DNA of 6,238 bases. It comes from an uncultured Bacilli bacterium (GTDB taxonomy: Bacteria; Bacillota_I; Bacilli_A; RF39; UBA660). The translations under genes were made by a program, and so were the position numbers. The stretch lies in the NCBI GenBank assembly GCA_947629115.1, contig CANRCL010000065.1, positions 1 through 6,238 of the forward strand, in the 5' to 3' direction. Position 1 is the stretch's first letter, and each line of letters begins with the position of its first letter. Under the pieces are notes generated by a model. That model did not search any database. It had not been told where the DNA came from and was given only the letters and a program-made list of their open reading frames with translations. Of this stretch, positions 1 to 6,043 are shown in pieces.

Positions 1-1178
1 GTTGCTCCACCACTCATGTCATATACTCCATAAATATTTCCAGTAGTACTAGCAAGATAACCAGCACCGCTATTATAGGCTTGCGTTTTATCTTTTTCTT
101 TACTTGTTCCAGTTTCTCCGAATCGTTTTTCTTGATTGCTATTAGCGGCTGCTCCATATCCGGTCACATAATCCGAAGTATTATTTACATTAATATTACT
201 TCCTATTCCATAGATTGAATGTGATAAGTATGCTACTGCTCCCCATTCTGTATTTTTCATCATATGACTTTCAAGTGAACGATTATAATTATATAAACTT
301 AAAAAGAAATTTTGAACTGTATTATTTCGCCATGAATTCACATTTGGTTTTACTATTACTCTTTTACTATTTTCTTCGGTTATTGCTGCATTTGCTGCTA
401 ACCAATTTGATGTATCTTCTATTGGACTTCCATTGTCTCCATTTTGATTATATCCTACTTCAAATTTACCTACCCATATACCATTTAATTTTTTATCTCC
501 TAGATTAAAGGCTGGATGGGTATAATATTCTCCAATAGTTTCTGACTTCTTTTCGGCTTCACTTGCACTTTCAAATTTTATATCAATTATTCGTGGTTTA
601 TTAAACGCATTTTGAGGCGATGTTTCATAATTGGTATTATTTAATGTATTAGCATTTGGTGCACTATTATAGTCCACTGTATTGGCTAAATTCCATATTT
701 TATAACTAAACCTTGGTATCCATACAAAATAACTTTCAATGTCTTCTTCTAGAATTATATCGCCAGTTTTATATGTATAGTTTTCTGTTCCGCCATTTTT
801 TGGATTATCTACAAGTAGTACTGCATTTGCCCATCTTTTTTCGGCATAATCATACCATTTGGTTTTTAAGTTAGCATAATGAACTGTTCCATCACTATCT
901 AAAGTTATTGGTATTAATTTTTTAGCACTTCCTTCTACTTCTAATATAGGATCTGCTCCATTAAGGGTCTTATCAACCCAAGTATTCTTTAACAAACCAG
1001 ATTTTTCATACAACTCATCTATTGCATCTTGAACATTATCATATTTACCACCACTACTTGTTTTATCATATGATACATCCTTGCTTTTGATTATTGTTGT
1101 GGCTGCATAGACTCCTGTTCCAGATACTATAACTCCTAAAATAAATCCTATTACTAATTTATAATTATTCTTAACCAT
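1..1178 (-). CDS. Exported surface protein with FGE-sulfatase/C-type-lectin-like domain, 3' end missing (left window edge)
   Basis: I see an open frame of 392 codons running off the left edge, so the C-terminus is missing. ATG at 1178 is preceded in frame by a TAA at 1182-1184, which limits the start. Residues 1-25 form a signal peptide or anchor: Lys-rich start, hydrophobic LVIGFILGVIVSGTGV, then VYA-AT as a possible cleavage site. Residues 35-58 (DVSYDKTSSG...YDNVQDAIDELYEK) match a linker I recognise from exported proteins of gut Firmicutes. The remainder resembles the formylglycine-generating-enzyme fold: FVWIPRFSYKIW (151-162), GIWVGKFEVGY (233-243), NTEWGAVAYLSHSIYG (309-324) and GNIYGVYDMSGGA (380-392). 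The last corresponds to the family's yGLyDMsGNvwEW motif. The catalytic cysteine region would lie beyond the window, so enzyme activity cannot be judged. Ligand binding or adhesion at the cell surface is my inference. The gene has its own promoter containing a G8 tract. The ribosome site is weak (AAGG and GATGG upstream). Confidence 0.8.
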   Translation of the reverse strand, partial: MVKNNYKLVIGFILGVIVSGTGVYAATTIIKSKDVSYDKTSSGGKYDNVQDAIDELYEKSGLLKNTWVDKTLNGADPILEVEGSAKKLIPITLDSDGTVHYANLKTKWYDYAEKRWANAVLLVDNPKNGGTENYTYKTGDIILEEDIESYFVWIPRFSYKIWNLANTVDYNSAPNANTLNNTNYETSPQNAFNKPRIIDIKFESASEAEKKSETIGEYYTHPAFNLGDKKLNGIWVGKFEVGYNQNGDNGSPIEDTSNWLAANAAITEENSKRVIVKPNVNSWRNNTVQNFFLSLYNYNRSLESHMMKNTEWGAVAYLSHSIYGIGSNINVNNTSDYVTGYGAAANSNQEKRFGETGTSKEKDKTQAYNSGAGYLASTTGNIYGVYDMSGGA

Positions 1179-1202
1179 AAGTTATCCATCTACCTTATGG
1201 TT
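1173..1202 (-). repeat. Inverted repeat spanning leader and start codon
   Basis: AACCATAAG (1173-1181) and CTTATGGTT (1194-1202) are perfect 9-bp inverted repeats separated by 12 nt. The site begins just after the -10 box and covers the predicted transcription start and the ATG at 1178. It could be a repressor operator. In the RNA, a shortened stem could partly mask the start codon. AT-rich repeats of this size also arise by chance, so only the position makes it notable. Confidence 0.35.
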
Positions 1203-1204
1203 TT

Positions 1205-1232
1205 ATTATAAAATATTACCCCCCCCGGTCAA
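1205..1232 (-). promoter_or_regulatory. Sigma-A-type promoter of the surface-protein gene with G8 in the spacer
   Basis: On the minus strand the -35 is TTGACC (1232-1227, five of six consensus bases) and the -10 is TATAAT (1210-1205, perfect). The spacer is 16 bp, made of eight G followed by TAATATTT. Upstream, at 1241-1253, six A followed by seven T could act as an UP element, since it falls about 9-21 bp before the -35. Predicted transcription start is near 1198, giving a leader of only about 20 nt. The 16-bp spacer is one short of optimal, so a G8-to-G9 change would strengthen the promoter. Confidence 0.8.
1219..1226. repeat. Homopolymer run of eight C (+) / eight G (-) inside a promoter spacer
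   Basis: Eight uninterrupted C on the plus strand sit in otherwise AT-rich DNA, exactly between the -35 and -10 of the surface-protein promoter. Runs of this length are prone to slipped-strand mispairing. By analogy with Neisseria porA and Bordetella fim promoters, this is a candidate phase-variation tract. The exact count could also be affected by sequencing error. Confidence 0.85.
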
Positions 1233-1264
1233 GACTTTTCAAAAAAATTTTTTCTCTACCAAAC

Positions 1265-1283
1265 AAAAAAGTGCCGAAGCACT
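1265..1283 (-). terminator. Rho-independent terminator of the 238-residue protein gene, overlapping its stop codon
   Basis: On the minus strand, AGTGC - TTCG - GCACT forms a 5-bp stem closed by the very stable C(UUCG)G tetraloop, followed by five T, a G and TTT. A few A-T pairs beyond one mismatch could extend the stem. The last two bases of the TAG stop (1284-1282) are inside the 5' arm, so gene and terminator overlap. The other direction lacks a clean T run, so it should act only on leftward transcription. Confidence 0.85.
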
Positions 1284-1998
1284 ATTTCGTTCTTATTAAT
1301 TGATATTCTTCTATTTTATGTTCAAAGAATTTATTATCCCAATATTCTTTTAATTCATCGCCACGAGGACTAAAATGAACTAATAAACATATAAATTTCA
1401 TAACATATTCAATTGGAATTACATCAGAAATATAATTAATCAAATCTTCTATTAAAATACCATCTTTTAATTCTTCTAAACAAAAGTATAATGTAGCATT
1501 AAAATCAGTATATTTTACATCAGCCGTTGCTAAATACAAACGCCATTCATCTAATAATTCTTCTTTAATTTCACCAGCGTACATTCTATTTTCAATAGTT
1601 GGTTCAGTTGCTGATGCATACCCTAAACTTTGTTTATTATACACACTTTTTGTAATTGCCTCTTGTAATTCTTTATTAGTTTGTTTTGTTTTTTCATCTT
1701 CAAATATAATAGGACTATTACATTCAATTTCATATTGTTTTTCTTTATATTCCAATTCGGCTAATTTACAAGATACCTTTTTATAAGCAATATAATGGGC
1801 TCCTAAACCAACAACTGTACCTCCAACTAATGTAGCAATATATTCTGGTGTTAAAGTAGCCATTGCTGGAATGTTATATAAAGAATATCCATAAAGAGCA
1901 AACATTACTGATTCAATAATTGGTTTGTTTAAAAAACTATTTGCTAAATTTAATCTTTTTATTTGTCTTTTTACTTTTTTTGCTTCGTTTTCTGTCAT
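1282..1998 (-). CDS. Unknown 238-residue protein with predicted membrane hairpin and helical cytoplasmic domain
   Basis: I do not recognise this family. The N-terminus is strongly basic (KKVKRQIKR, residues 7-15). Two hydrophobic segments follow at about 27-46 and 52-72, separated by only a few residues (ATLTPE). This suggests a helical hairpin with both ends in the cytoplasm. The second segment has a glycine-zipper-like pattern (GGTVVGLGA, 59-67). Residues 73-95 are charged and possibly coiled coil (KLAELEYKEKQYEIE). Residues 96-140 look like a linker, and 140-232 look mostly helical and acidic (EELLDEWRLYL, FCLEELKDGILIEDLINYI). There is no signal peptide and no enzyme motif. The start is supported by GAGGGGGA at 2003-2010, four bases before ATG. 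The gene has its own consensus promoter in the 61-bp gap after the ABC gene and its own terminator. Read-through from the ABC gene is also possible, so a link to the exporter is possible but unproven. Confidence 0.85.
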   Translation of the reverse strand: MTENEAKKVKRQIKRLNLANSFLNKPIIESVMFALYGYSLYNIPAMATLTPEYIATLVGGTVVGLGAHYIAYKKVSCKLAELEYKEKQYEIECNSPIIFEDEKTKQTNKELQEAITKSVYNKQSLGYASATEPTIENRMYAGEIKEELLDEWRLYLATADVKYTDFNATLYFCLEELKDGILIEDLINYISDVIPIEYVMKFICLLVHFSPRGDELKEYWDNKFFEHKIEEYQLIRTK

Positions 1999-2002
1999 AA
2001 AA

Positions 2003-2010
2003 TCCCCCTC
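2003..2010 (-). promoter_or_regulatory. Ribosome binding site of the 238-residue protein gene
   Basis: Minus strand GAGGGGGA lies four bases (TTTA-type spacer) upstream of ATG 1998. It is unusually G-rich, and fixes the start at 1998. Confidence 0.7.
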
Positions 2011-2026
2011 TTTTTTAGCAAAATAT

Positions 2027-2055
2027 ATTCTAGCATTAATTACTCAATATGTCAA
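2027..2055 (-). promoter_or_regulatory. Strong sigma-A-type promoter with extended -10, for the 238-residue protein gene
   Basis: On the minus strand a perfect TTGACA (2055-2050) and TAGAAT (2032-2027) are separated by exactly 17 bp. The -10 is preceded by TGC, giving an extended TGnTAGAAT element. Predicted start is near 2020, about 22 nt before the ATG. The -35 begins five bases after the ABC stop codon region, so the promoter fills the whole intergenic gap. Confidence 0.8.
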
Positions 2056-2059
2056 ATTA

Positions 2060-4477
2060 CTACTCAGTTCTTAAGGCTTCAACTGGGTCTTTTTTACTTG
2101 CTAATCTTGATGGAATTAAACCACTTATCATTGTTAAAGTAATACTTATAATAACTAAAACAATACTACCAACAATAGGTAAACGACATAAATTAGATAT
2201 ATCAACTAAATTCTTTAAAATCATATTTATTGGAATAGTTAATATTAAAGTAATACCAATACCTAATACTCCAGATATTAAACCAATAATAAAGGTTTCA
2301 GCATTAAATACTCTCGCAACATCTTTTTTGCTAGCACCAATACTTCTTAAAATACCAATTTCTTTAGTTCTTTCAAGAACACTAATATAAGTAATAATAC
2401 CTATCATTATTGATGATACGATTAATGATATACTAACAAAGGCAATTAATACATAACTAATAATATTAACAATAGTTGTAACACTAGTCATTAAAAGACC
2501 TACATAATCAGTATATTGAATTTTATCTTCATCTTTTTTATCTTTATTATATTTACTAATTAATTTAATAATTTCTTCTTTATCATTAAAACTTTTTGGA
2601 TAAATATTAATACCATCAGGAGATTCTTCATCAACAACTCCTAACATAGATAAATTTATTTCATAAGTATTAACTCCCTCAAATTTAGTATTAGTAAATA
2701 TATTTATATCAGGATTTTTTAATTGTTCTTTGGCTATTCTTGAATTATTATTTTTTTCAATAATATGTTTTGTTAAAGCACTAGTATATCCCATTCCACC
2801 AGTTGATGCAGTAATAGAGGCTTCTTCATTTGGACGCATAATACCTACAACTTTTAATGCTTCTGCATTTTTTATTACATTGTGCATATAAGAACTATCT
2901 TCTTGTTTATTAATCCATATTCCATTTTCTTTTTTATATAAAGATGTATTAGGTACAACTTTATAACTTAAATTTAAGATTTCTTCATAGTCATAATCTT
3001 TATCTGAAGTTGTATATTTTTCTCCATGCATTGTACTTTGGAATAATTCTTGTAATTCTTTTCTATCTTTTAAACCGAGTGAATATAATGCATAATCATT
3101 TACAGAATTATTTTCATCAACAATTAAAATTACTTCATTATATTTTTCTGGTAATCTACCTGCTATAACATCATATTGGCTTTTTAATAATTCTTTATTA
3201 TCAGTTAGTTCTGTCCAAACATTATAGCCGGCCATCATTGCACTACTCATACCCATTTCTTCCATTAAATTAGATGGGTTAATTAATTCAATTTCATTAT
3301 TAGTATTAGAATTATAAATATATAAAGGAAAATTATATAGATATTTTATATCATTAGTTAATTCTTTCATTTCTTTGCTATTATCCAAATATTTTTTAAA
3401 ATCAACTAAATTATTAGTAGTTACTTTATTTGTAACCATACTCATCATATCAGTCATTACATTATTGGAATATACTTTATCTTTATTATTTTCTTTACTA
3501 TTTTCTTCAGCCATACTACTCATAAATGACGCTAAATCTACGGTTTGTTTTTCAATAGTTAATGGATAACTTGATAATGTATCTTCTTCTACTTTATCAA
3601 TATATTTTTCAATACCATTAGATAGTGACATAATTAAAGATATACCAATAATACCAATTGAGCCAGCAAAAGCCGTTAATATTGTTCTACCTTTTTTCGT
3701 CATTAAATTATTTAAACTTAAAGAAATTGCTGTTTTAAAAGACATACTAGATTTTTTCTTATTACTTTTTTCTTCAATTTTGGTATCTTTTTCTTTATTT
3801 TTATAAGGATTGCTATCATTTTCAATAACGCCATCTTTAATGTTAATAATTCTTGTAGAATAATTTTGGGCTAATTCAGGATTATGAGTAACCATAATAA
3901 CTAATCTATCTTTAGCAATATTTTTAAGTAAATCCATAATTTGAATACTTGTTTTAGTATCTAAAGCCCCACTTGGTTCATCGGCTAAAACAATGTCTGG
4001 ATTATTAACTAGGGCTCTAGCAATAGCAACTCTTTGCATTTGACCACCAGATAATTGATTAGGTCTTTTAAGCATATGGTCTTTTAAACCAACACTTATT
4101 AATGCATCAGTGGCTCTTTTTCTTCTTTCTTTTTTAGAAACTCCACTTAAAGTTAAAGCAAGTTCAACATTGGCTAAAACACTTTGATGAGGAATTAAAT
4201 TATAACTTTGAAATACAAAGCCTATTTTATGATTTCGATAAGTATCCCAATCTTTATCTTTATAGTCTTTAGTTGAAATACCATTAATAATTAAGTCACC
4301 ACTTGTATATTGGTCTAAACCACCAATAATGTTTAAAAGAGTAGTTTTACCACTTCCACTTGGACCTAATATTGATACAAATTCACTTTCTCTAAAATTT
4401 ATACTTACATCATTTAAAGCAGTTTGAGAAAAGTTATCTAATTTATAAATTTTTGTTATGTTTTTAATTTCTAGCAT
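2060..4477 (-). CDS. ABC exporter with fused ATPase and FtsX-type permease (MacB-like superfamily)
   Basis: A complete 805-residue protein. The N-terminal ATPase (1-220) has every expected motif: Walker A GPSGSGKTT (38-46), Q-loop Q90, signature LSGGQ (142-146), Walker B IVLADE (162-167), D-loop SGALD and switch His198. A lysine-rich linker (222-245) leads to a permease half with one membrane segment at about 265-285, a large extracytoplasmic domain (about 290-660), and three more segments at about 663-693, 728-747 and 767-787. The FtsX hallmark ERTKEIGILRSIGASKKDV (702-720) and the ending DPVEALRTE are present. Family knowledge points to dimeric mechanotransmission transporters that export or extract peptides, lipids or drugs. 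The substrate cannot be told here, and no sensor kinase or accessory protein is adjacent. The extracytoplasmic domain carries Met-rich patches (341-347, 405-415). The start is backed by a consensus ribosome site, and the gene ends in tandem TAG-TAA stops with no visible terminator before the next gene. Confidence 0.95.
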   Translation of the reverse strand: MLEIKNITKIYKLDNFSQTALNDVSINFRESEFVSILGPSGSGKTTLLNIIGGLDQYTSGDLIINGISTKDYKDKDWDTYRNHKIGFVFQSYNLIPHQSVLANVELALTLSGVSKKERRKRATDALISVGLKDHMLKRPNQLSGGQMQRVAIARALVNNPDIVLADEPSGALDTKTSIQIMDLLKNIAKDRLVIMVTHNPELAQNYSTRIINIKDGVIENDSNPYKNKEKDTKIEEKSNKKKSSMSFKTAISLSLNNLMTKKGRTILTAFAGSIGIIGISLIMSLSNGIEKYIDKVEEDTLSSYPLTIEKQTVDLASFMSSMAEENSKENNKDKVYSNNVMTDMMSMVTNKVTTNNLVDFKKYLDNSKEMKELTNDIKYLYNFPLYIYNSNTNNEIELINPSNLMEEMGMSSAMMAGYNVWTELTDNKELLKSQYDVIAGRLPEKYNEVILIVDENNSVNDYALYSLGLKDRKELQELFQSTMHGEKYTTSDKDYDYEEILNLSYKVVPNTSLYKKENGIWINKQEDSSYMHNVIKNAEALKVVGIMRPNEEASITASTGGMGYTSALTKHIIEKNNNSRIAKEQLKNPDINIFTNTKFEGVNTYEINLSMLGVVDEESPDGINIYPKSFNDKEEIIKLISKYNKDKKDEDKIQYTDYVGLLMTSVTTIVNIISYVLIAFVSISLIVSSIMIGIITYISVLERTKEIGILRSIGASKKDVARVFNAETFIIGLISGVLGIGITLILTIPINMILKNLVDISNLCRLPIVGSIVLVIISITLTMISGLIPSRLASKKDPVEALRTE

Positions 4478-4482
4478 ATTAA

Positions 4483-4490
4483 TCCTCCTT
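4483..4490 (-). promoter_or_regulatory. Consensus ribosome binding site of the ABC exporter gene
   Basis: Minus strand AAGGAGGA lies five bases upstream of ATG 4477. It is essentially the full anti-16S complement at ideal spacing, and it fixes the start. Confidence 0.9.
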
Positions 4491-4523
4491 GTAAATAATA
4501 TTCCTTTTCATCGACTATATTTA

Positions 4524-4552
4524 ATTATATTGAATAAGTGTGAAGTTTTCAA
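4524..4552 (-). promoter_or_regulatory. Sigma-A-type promoter of the ABC exporter gene
   Basis: On the minus strand TTGAAA (4552-4547) and a perfect TATAAT (4529-4524) are separated by 17 bp. The predicted start is near 4517, giving a leader of about 40 nt. The -35 abuts the T-run of the upstream terminator, so the exporter appears to be transcribed independently of the collagen-like gene. Confidence 0.8.
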
Positions 4553-4580
4553 GAAAAAAAGAAGTTTATCGCACTTCTTT
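4551..4580 (-). terminator. Rho-independent terminator of the collagen-like gene
   Basis: On the minus strand AAAGAAGT (4580-4573) pairs perfectly with ACTTCTTT (4565-4558) around a 7-nt loop, GCGATAA. The T-rich tail TTTTCTT follows at 4557-4551. It lies 23 bp after the TAA at 4604-4606. The stem is AT-rich, so strength is probably moderate. The tail touches the -35 of the next gene's promoter. Confidence 0.75.
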
Positions 4581-4603
4581 ATTGATTTTTTAGAAAAATT
4601 AAG

Positions 4604-5854
4604 TTAATTATCAAATTGAGTACCTAAAAATTCTACCATAACTCTAACTAATGGATTAGCAAAATAAGAATTAGTAATTAAATTGTTAATTGATGGAGAT
4701 TTTAAATAAATTGAATCTTTACCAATATTAACTAATTCAAAATTGTTATTAACATCATTAACTGTTATAACACCTTCAGCAAATAATTCGACTGGTATAT
4801 CACTATTTACAAATTTACTATCCCCTACATAAATGTTATCAGTACCAACTATTTTAAAACCAGCAGCGACAAAATCTGTATCAGGATTAAAATTACTAGT
4901 AGATTGATGATATGCCGAAACCATAAAAGACACTCGATAATAACCAATTAAGTTAAATTTTATGGTGCCATCAGGATTTAAAGTGACTATGTCTTCAGAC
5001 TGCATTTCTAAACGATTAAGATTAATTCTTCCACCACTTGCGACTTCAATTCCTGTATTATTCGGTATTTGATTATAAGTAATTAAATAAGACATTTTAA
5101 TTTTATCAGGACCGGCTGGACCTCTTTCTCCAGGTAAACCTTGCGGACCAGGAATTCCCTGAGGACCTTGAATACCTTGTGGACCTCTTGGACCCTCGGC
5201 TCCTTGAATTCCATCTCTTCCTTGAGGACCTCTTATGACACCAACATTTTGCCAATTCTTACCATTTTCACTCCAAACATATAAATTATCACCAACTAAA
5301 TAAGAATCACCCGGATTTCCCTCGGAAACTGTATTATTTAAATCTTCTTCAGTAGGAAAATAGCCTAATATGGTAACACTTGTTCCCGCTGGCCCAGTTG
5401 GACCAATACTTCCGGGATTTCCTGGCTCACCTTTGGGAATTACAAAATTTAAAATATGATTATTACCACTTCCTGTATCAACAACTTTGGCATAACTATT
5501 TTCATCTCCGGTTGTAACATCACCAATAGTTAAATTAATCGCCGGTCCAGTTGGGCCAATTTCACCTTGCGGGCCGGTTGGACCTTGGACACCTTGAATG
5601 CCACCAGGTAGCATAAACATTAACTTAACTTCTTCATTATTTCCAACATTTAAAACAGCCGGTTCACTACCCGGTTCCAACATTTCAACACCCTCAATAG
5701 TTATTGAAGCCGGACCTTGAGGACCAGTTGGGCCAGGAATTCCTTGTGGACCGGTTGGGCCAACAATTTGATTAACACTACAACAACATCCTAAATTAAA
5801 AGTATTTTTTTGAGAATTTTTAATGTATTCACACGCTTTTTGAATATTATCCAT
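4604..5854 (-). CDS. Modular collagen-like protein with BclA/C1q-like C-terminal domain
   Basis: A 416-residue protein starting [12 protein letters not shown] chose ATG 5854 over the in-frame ATG at 5869 because the Shine-Dalgarno GAGGGGAG (5860-5867) overlaps the latter and sits five bases before 5854. Collagen Gly-X-Y blocks occur at residues 32-49, 85-105, 142-159 and 209-250; the last is 14 uninterrupted triplets. Between them are small beta-rich modules. Residues 50-84 and 106-141 look like copies of one another (ITIEGV...LMFMLPGG and LTIGDV...LNFVIPKG). Residues 158-208 (GYFPTEEDL...[13 protein letters not shown]) resemble a module of phage tail fibres and gut collagen-like proteins. 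Residues 251-416 look like a trimerising jelly-roll of the BclA/C1q type. All four cysteines are near the N-terminus (Cys8 and CCC at 23-25), and there is no signal peptide. Known relatives are spore-surface or fibre proteins; which applies here is uncertain. It is flanked by its own terminator and appears monocistronic. Confidence 0.9.
   Translation of the reverse strand: MDNIQKACEYIKNSQKNTFNLGCCCSVNQIVGPTGPQGIPGPTGPQGPASITIEGVEMLEPGSEPAVLNVGNNEEVKLMFMLPGGIQGVQGPTGPQGEIGPTGPAINLTIGDVTTGDENSYAKVVDTGSGNNHILNFVIPKGEPGNPGSIGPTGPAGTSVTILGYFPTEEDLNNTVSEGNPGDSYLVGDNLYVWSENGKNWQNVGVIRGPQGRDGIQGAEGPRGPQGIQGPQGIPGPQGLPGERGPAGPDKIKMSYLITYNQIPNNTGIEVASGGRINLNRLEMQSEDIVTLNPDGTIKFNLIGYYRVSFMVSAYHQSTSNFNPDTDFVAAGFKIVGTDNIYVGDSKFVNSDIPVELFAEGVITVNDVNNNFELVNIGKDSIYLKSPSINNLITNSYFANPLVRVMVEFLGTQFDN
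5105..5230 (-). repeat. Longest collagen Gly-X-Y block (14 triplets)
   Basis: Encodes residues 209-250 of the collagen-like protein, with units such as GPQ, GIQ, GIP, GLP, GER and GPA. Shorter blocks in the same gene lie at about 5708-5761, 5540-5602 and 5378-5431. The DNA here is visibly more GC-rich than its surroundings because of Gly and Pro codons. Near-repetitive DNA like this can change length by recombination. Confidence 0.9.
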
Positions 5855-5859
5855 ACATT

Positions 5860-5867
5860 CTCCCCTC
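5860..5867 (-). promoter_or_regulatory. Ribosome binding site that decides the collagen-like gene start
   Basis: Minus strand GAGGGGAG is followed by the 5-base spacer AATGT and then ATG 5854. The alternative ATG 5869 has only AATAATTTATT before it and no Shine-Dalgarno, so translation should begin at 5854. Confidence 0.8.
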
Positions 5868-5877
5868 ATAATAAATT

Positions 5878-5906
5878 ATTCTAAAAAAATTATTTTGATT
5901 AGTTTA
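5878..5906 (-). promoter_or_regulatory. Weak candidate promoter for the collagen-like gene
   Basis: On the minus strand TAGAAT (5883-5878) is a good -10, but the hexamer 17 bp upstream (TAAACT, 5906-5901) matches only three of six -35 bases. Transcription would start near 5871 with a very short leader. The poor -35 may mean an activator or an alternative sigma factor, as for many spore-coat or exosporium genes, but I see no clear motif for one. Confidence 0.3.
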
Positions 5907-5927
5907 TTAGTTGAAATAATAGTAAAA

Positions 5928-6018
5928 TATAACTTATTTATCTTTGTTGTTTTATTAAAAAATTTTATAATTTCGGCAGTAATCCGTCAGAATAAGTTAT
6001 AAGTTCAAAATTTTATAA
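5928..6018. repeat. Nested AT-rich inverted and direct repeats upstream of the collagen-like gene
   Basis: TATAACTTATT (5928-5938) and its complement AATAAGTTATA (5991-6001) form an 11-bp inverted repeat 52 bp apart. AAAATTTTATAA occurs directly repeated at 5959-5970 and 6007-6018. The interior has a small GC-richer patch (CGGCAGTAATCCG). Together these fill much of the 5855-6114 intergenic stretch. They could be regulator sites or chance similarity in AT-rich DNA. Confidence 0.3.
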
Positions 6019-6020
6019 AC

Positions 6021-6043
6021 AAAAAATGCCGTATATTCGGCAT
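6021..6043 (-). terminator. Rho-independent terminator of the DUF4143-type ATPase gene
   Basis: On the minus strand ATGCCG (6043-6038) pairs with CGGCAT (6031-6026) around the loop AATATA, followed by five further T, a G and TTT. It lies about 70 bp after the TAA at 6115-6117. No clean T run exists in the other direction, so it acts on leftward transcription. Confidence 0.75.

Noticed and set aside
215..508. Plus-strand 97-codon open frame rich in Leu, Tyr and Phe
   Set aside because: It is antisense to the surface-protein frame, has no ribosome site and has the low-complexity composition of an AT-rich shadow.
1171..1181. TTAACCATAAG also present at 6059-6069, as a possible dispersed repeat or recombination site
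   Set aside because: An 11-base match between two AT-rich sites in a 6-kb window is expected by chance, and the flanks do not match.
2049..2390. Plus-strand 113-codon open frame
   Set aside because: It lies opposite the FtsX part of the ABC gene, which has clear motifs; no ribosome site is visible.
3375..3569. Plus-strand 64-codon hydrophobic open frame
   Set aside because: Antisense to the extracytoplasmic domain of the ABC protein, with no start signals.
5780..5800. Possible lipobox (FNLGC) in the collagen-like protein
   Set aside because: No hydrophobic signal segment precedes it and the -3 position is Asn, so lipoprotein processing is unlikely.
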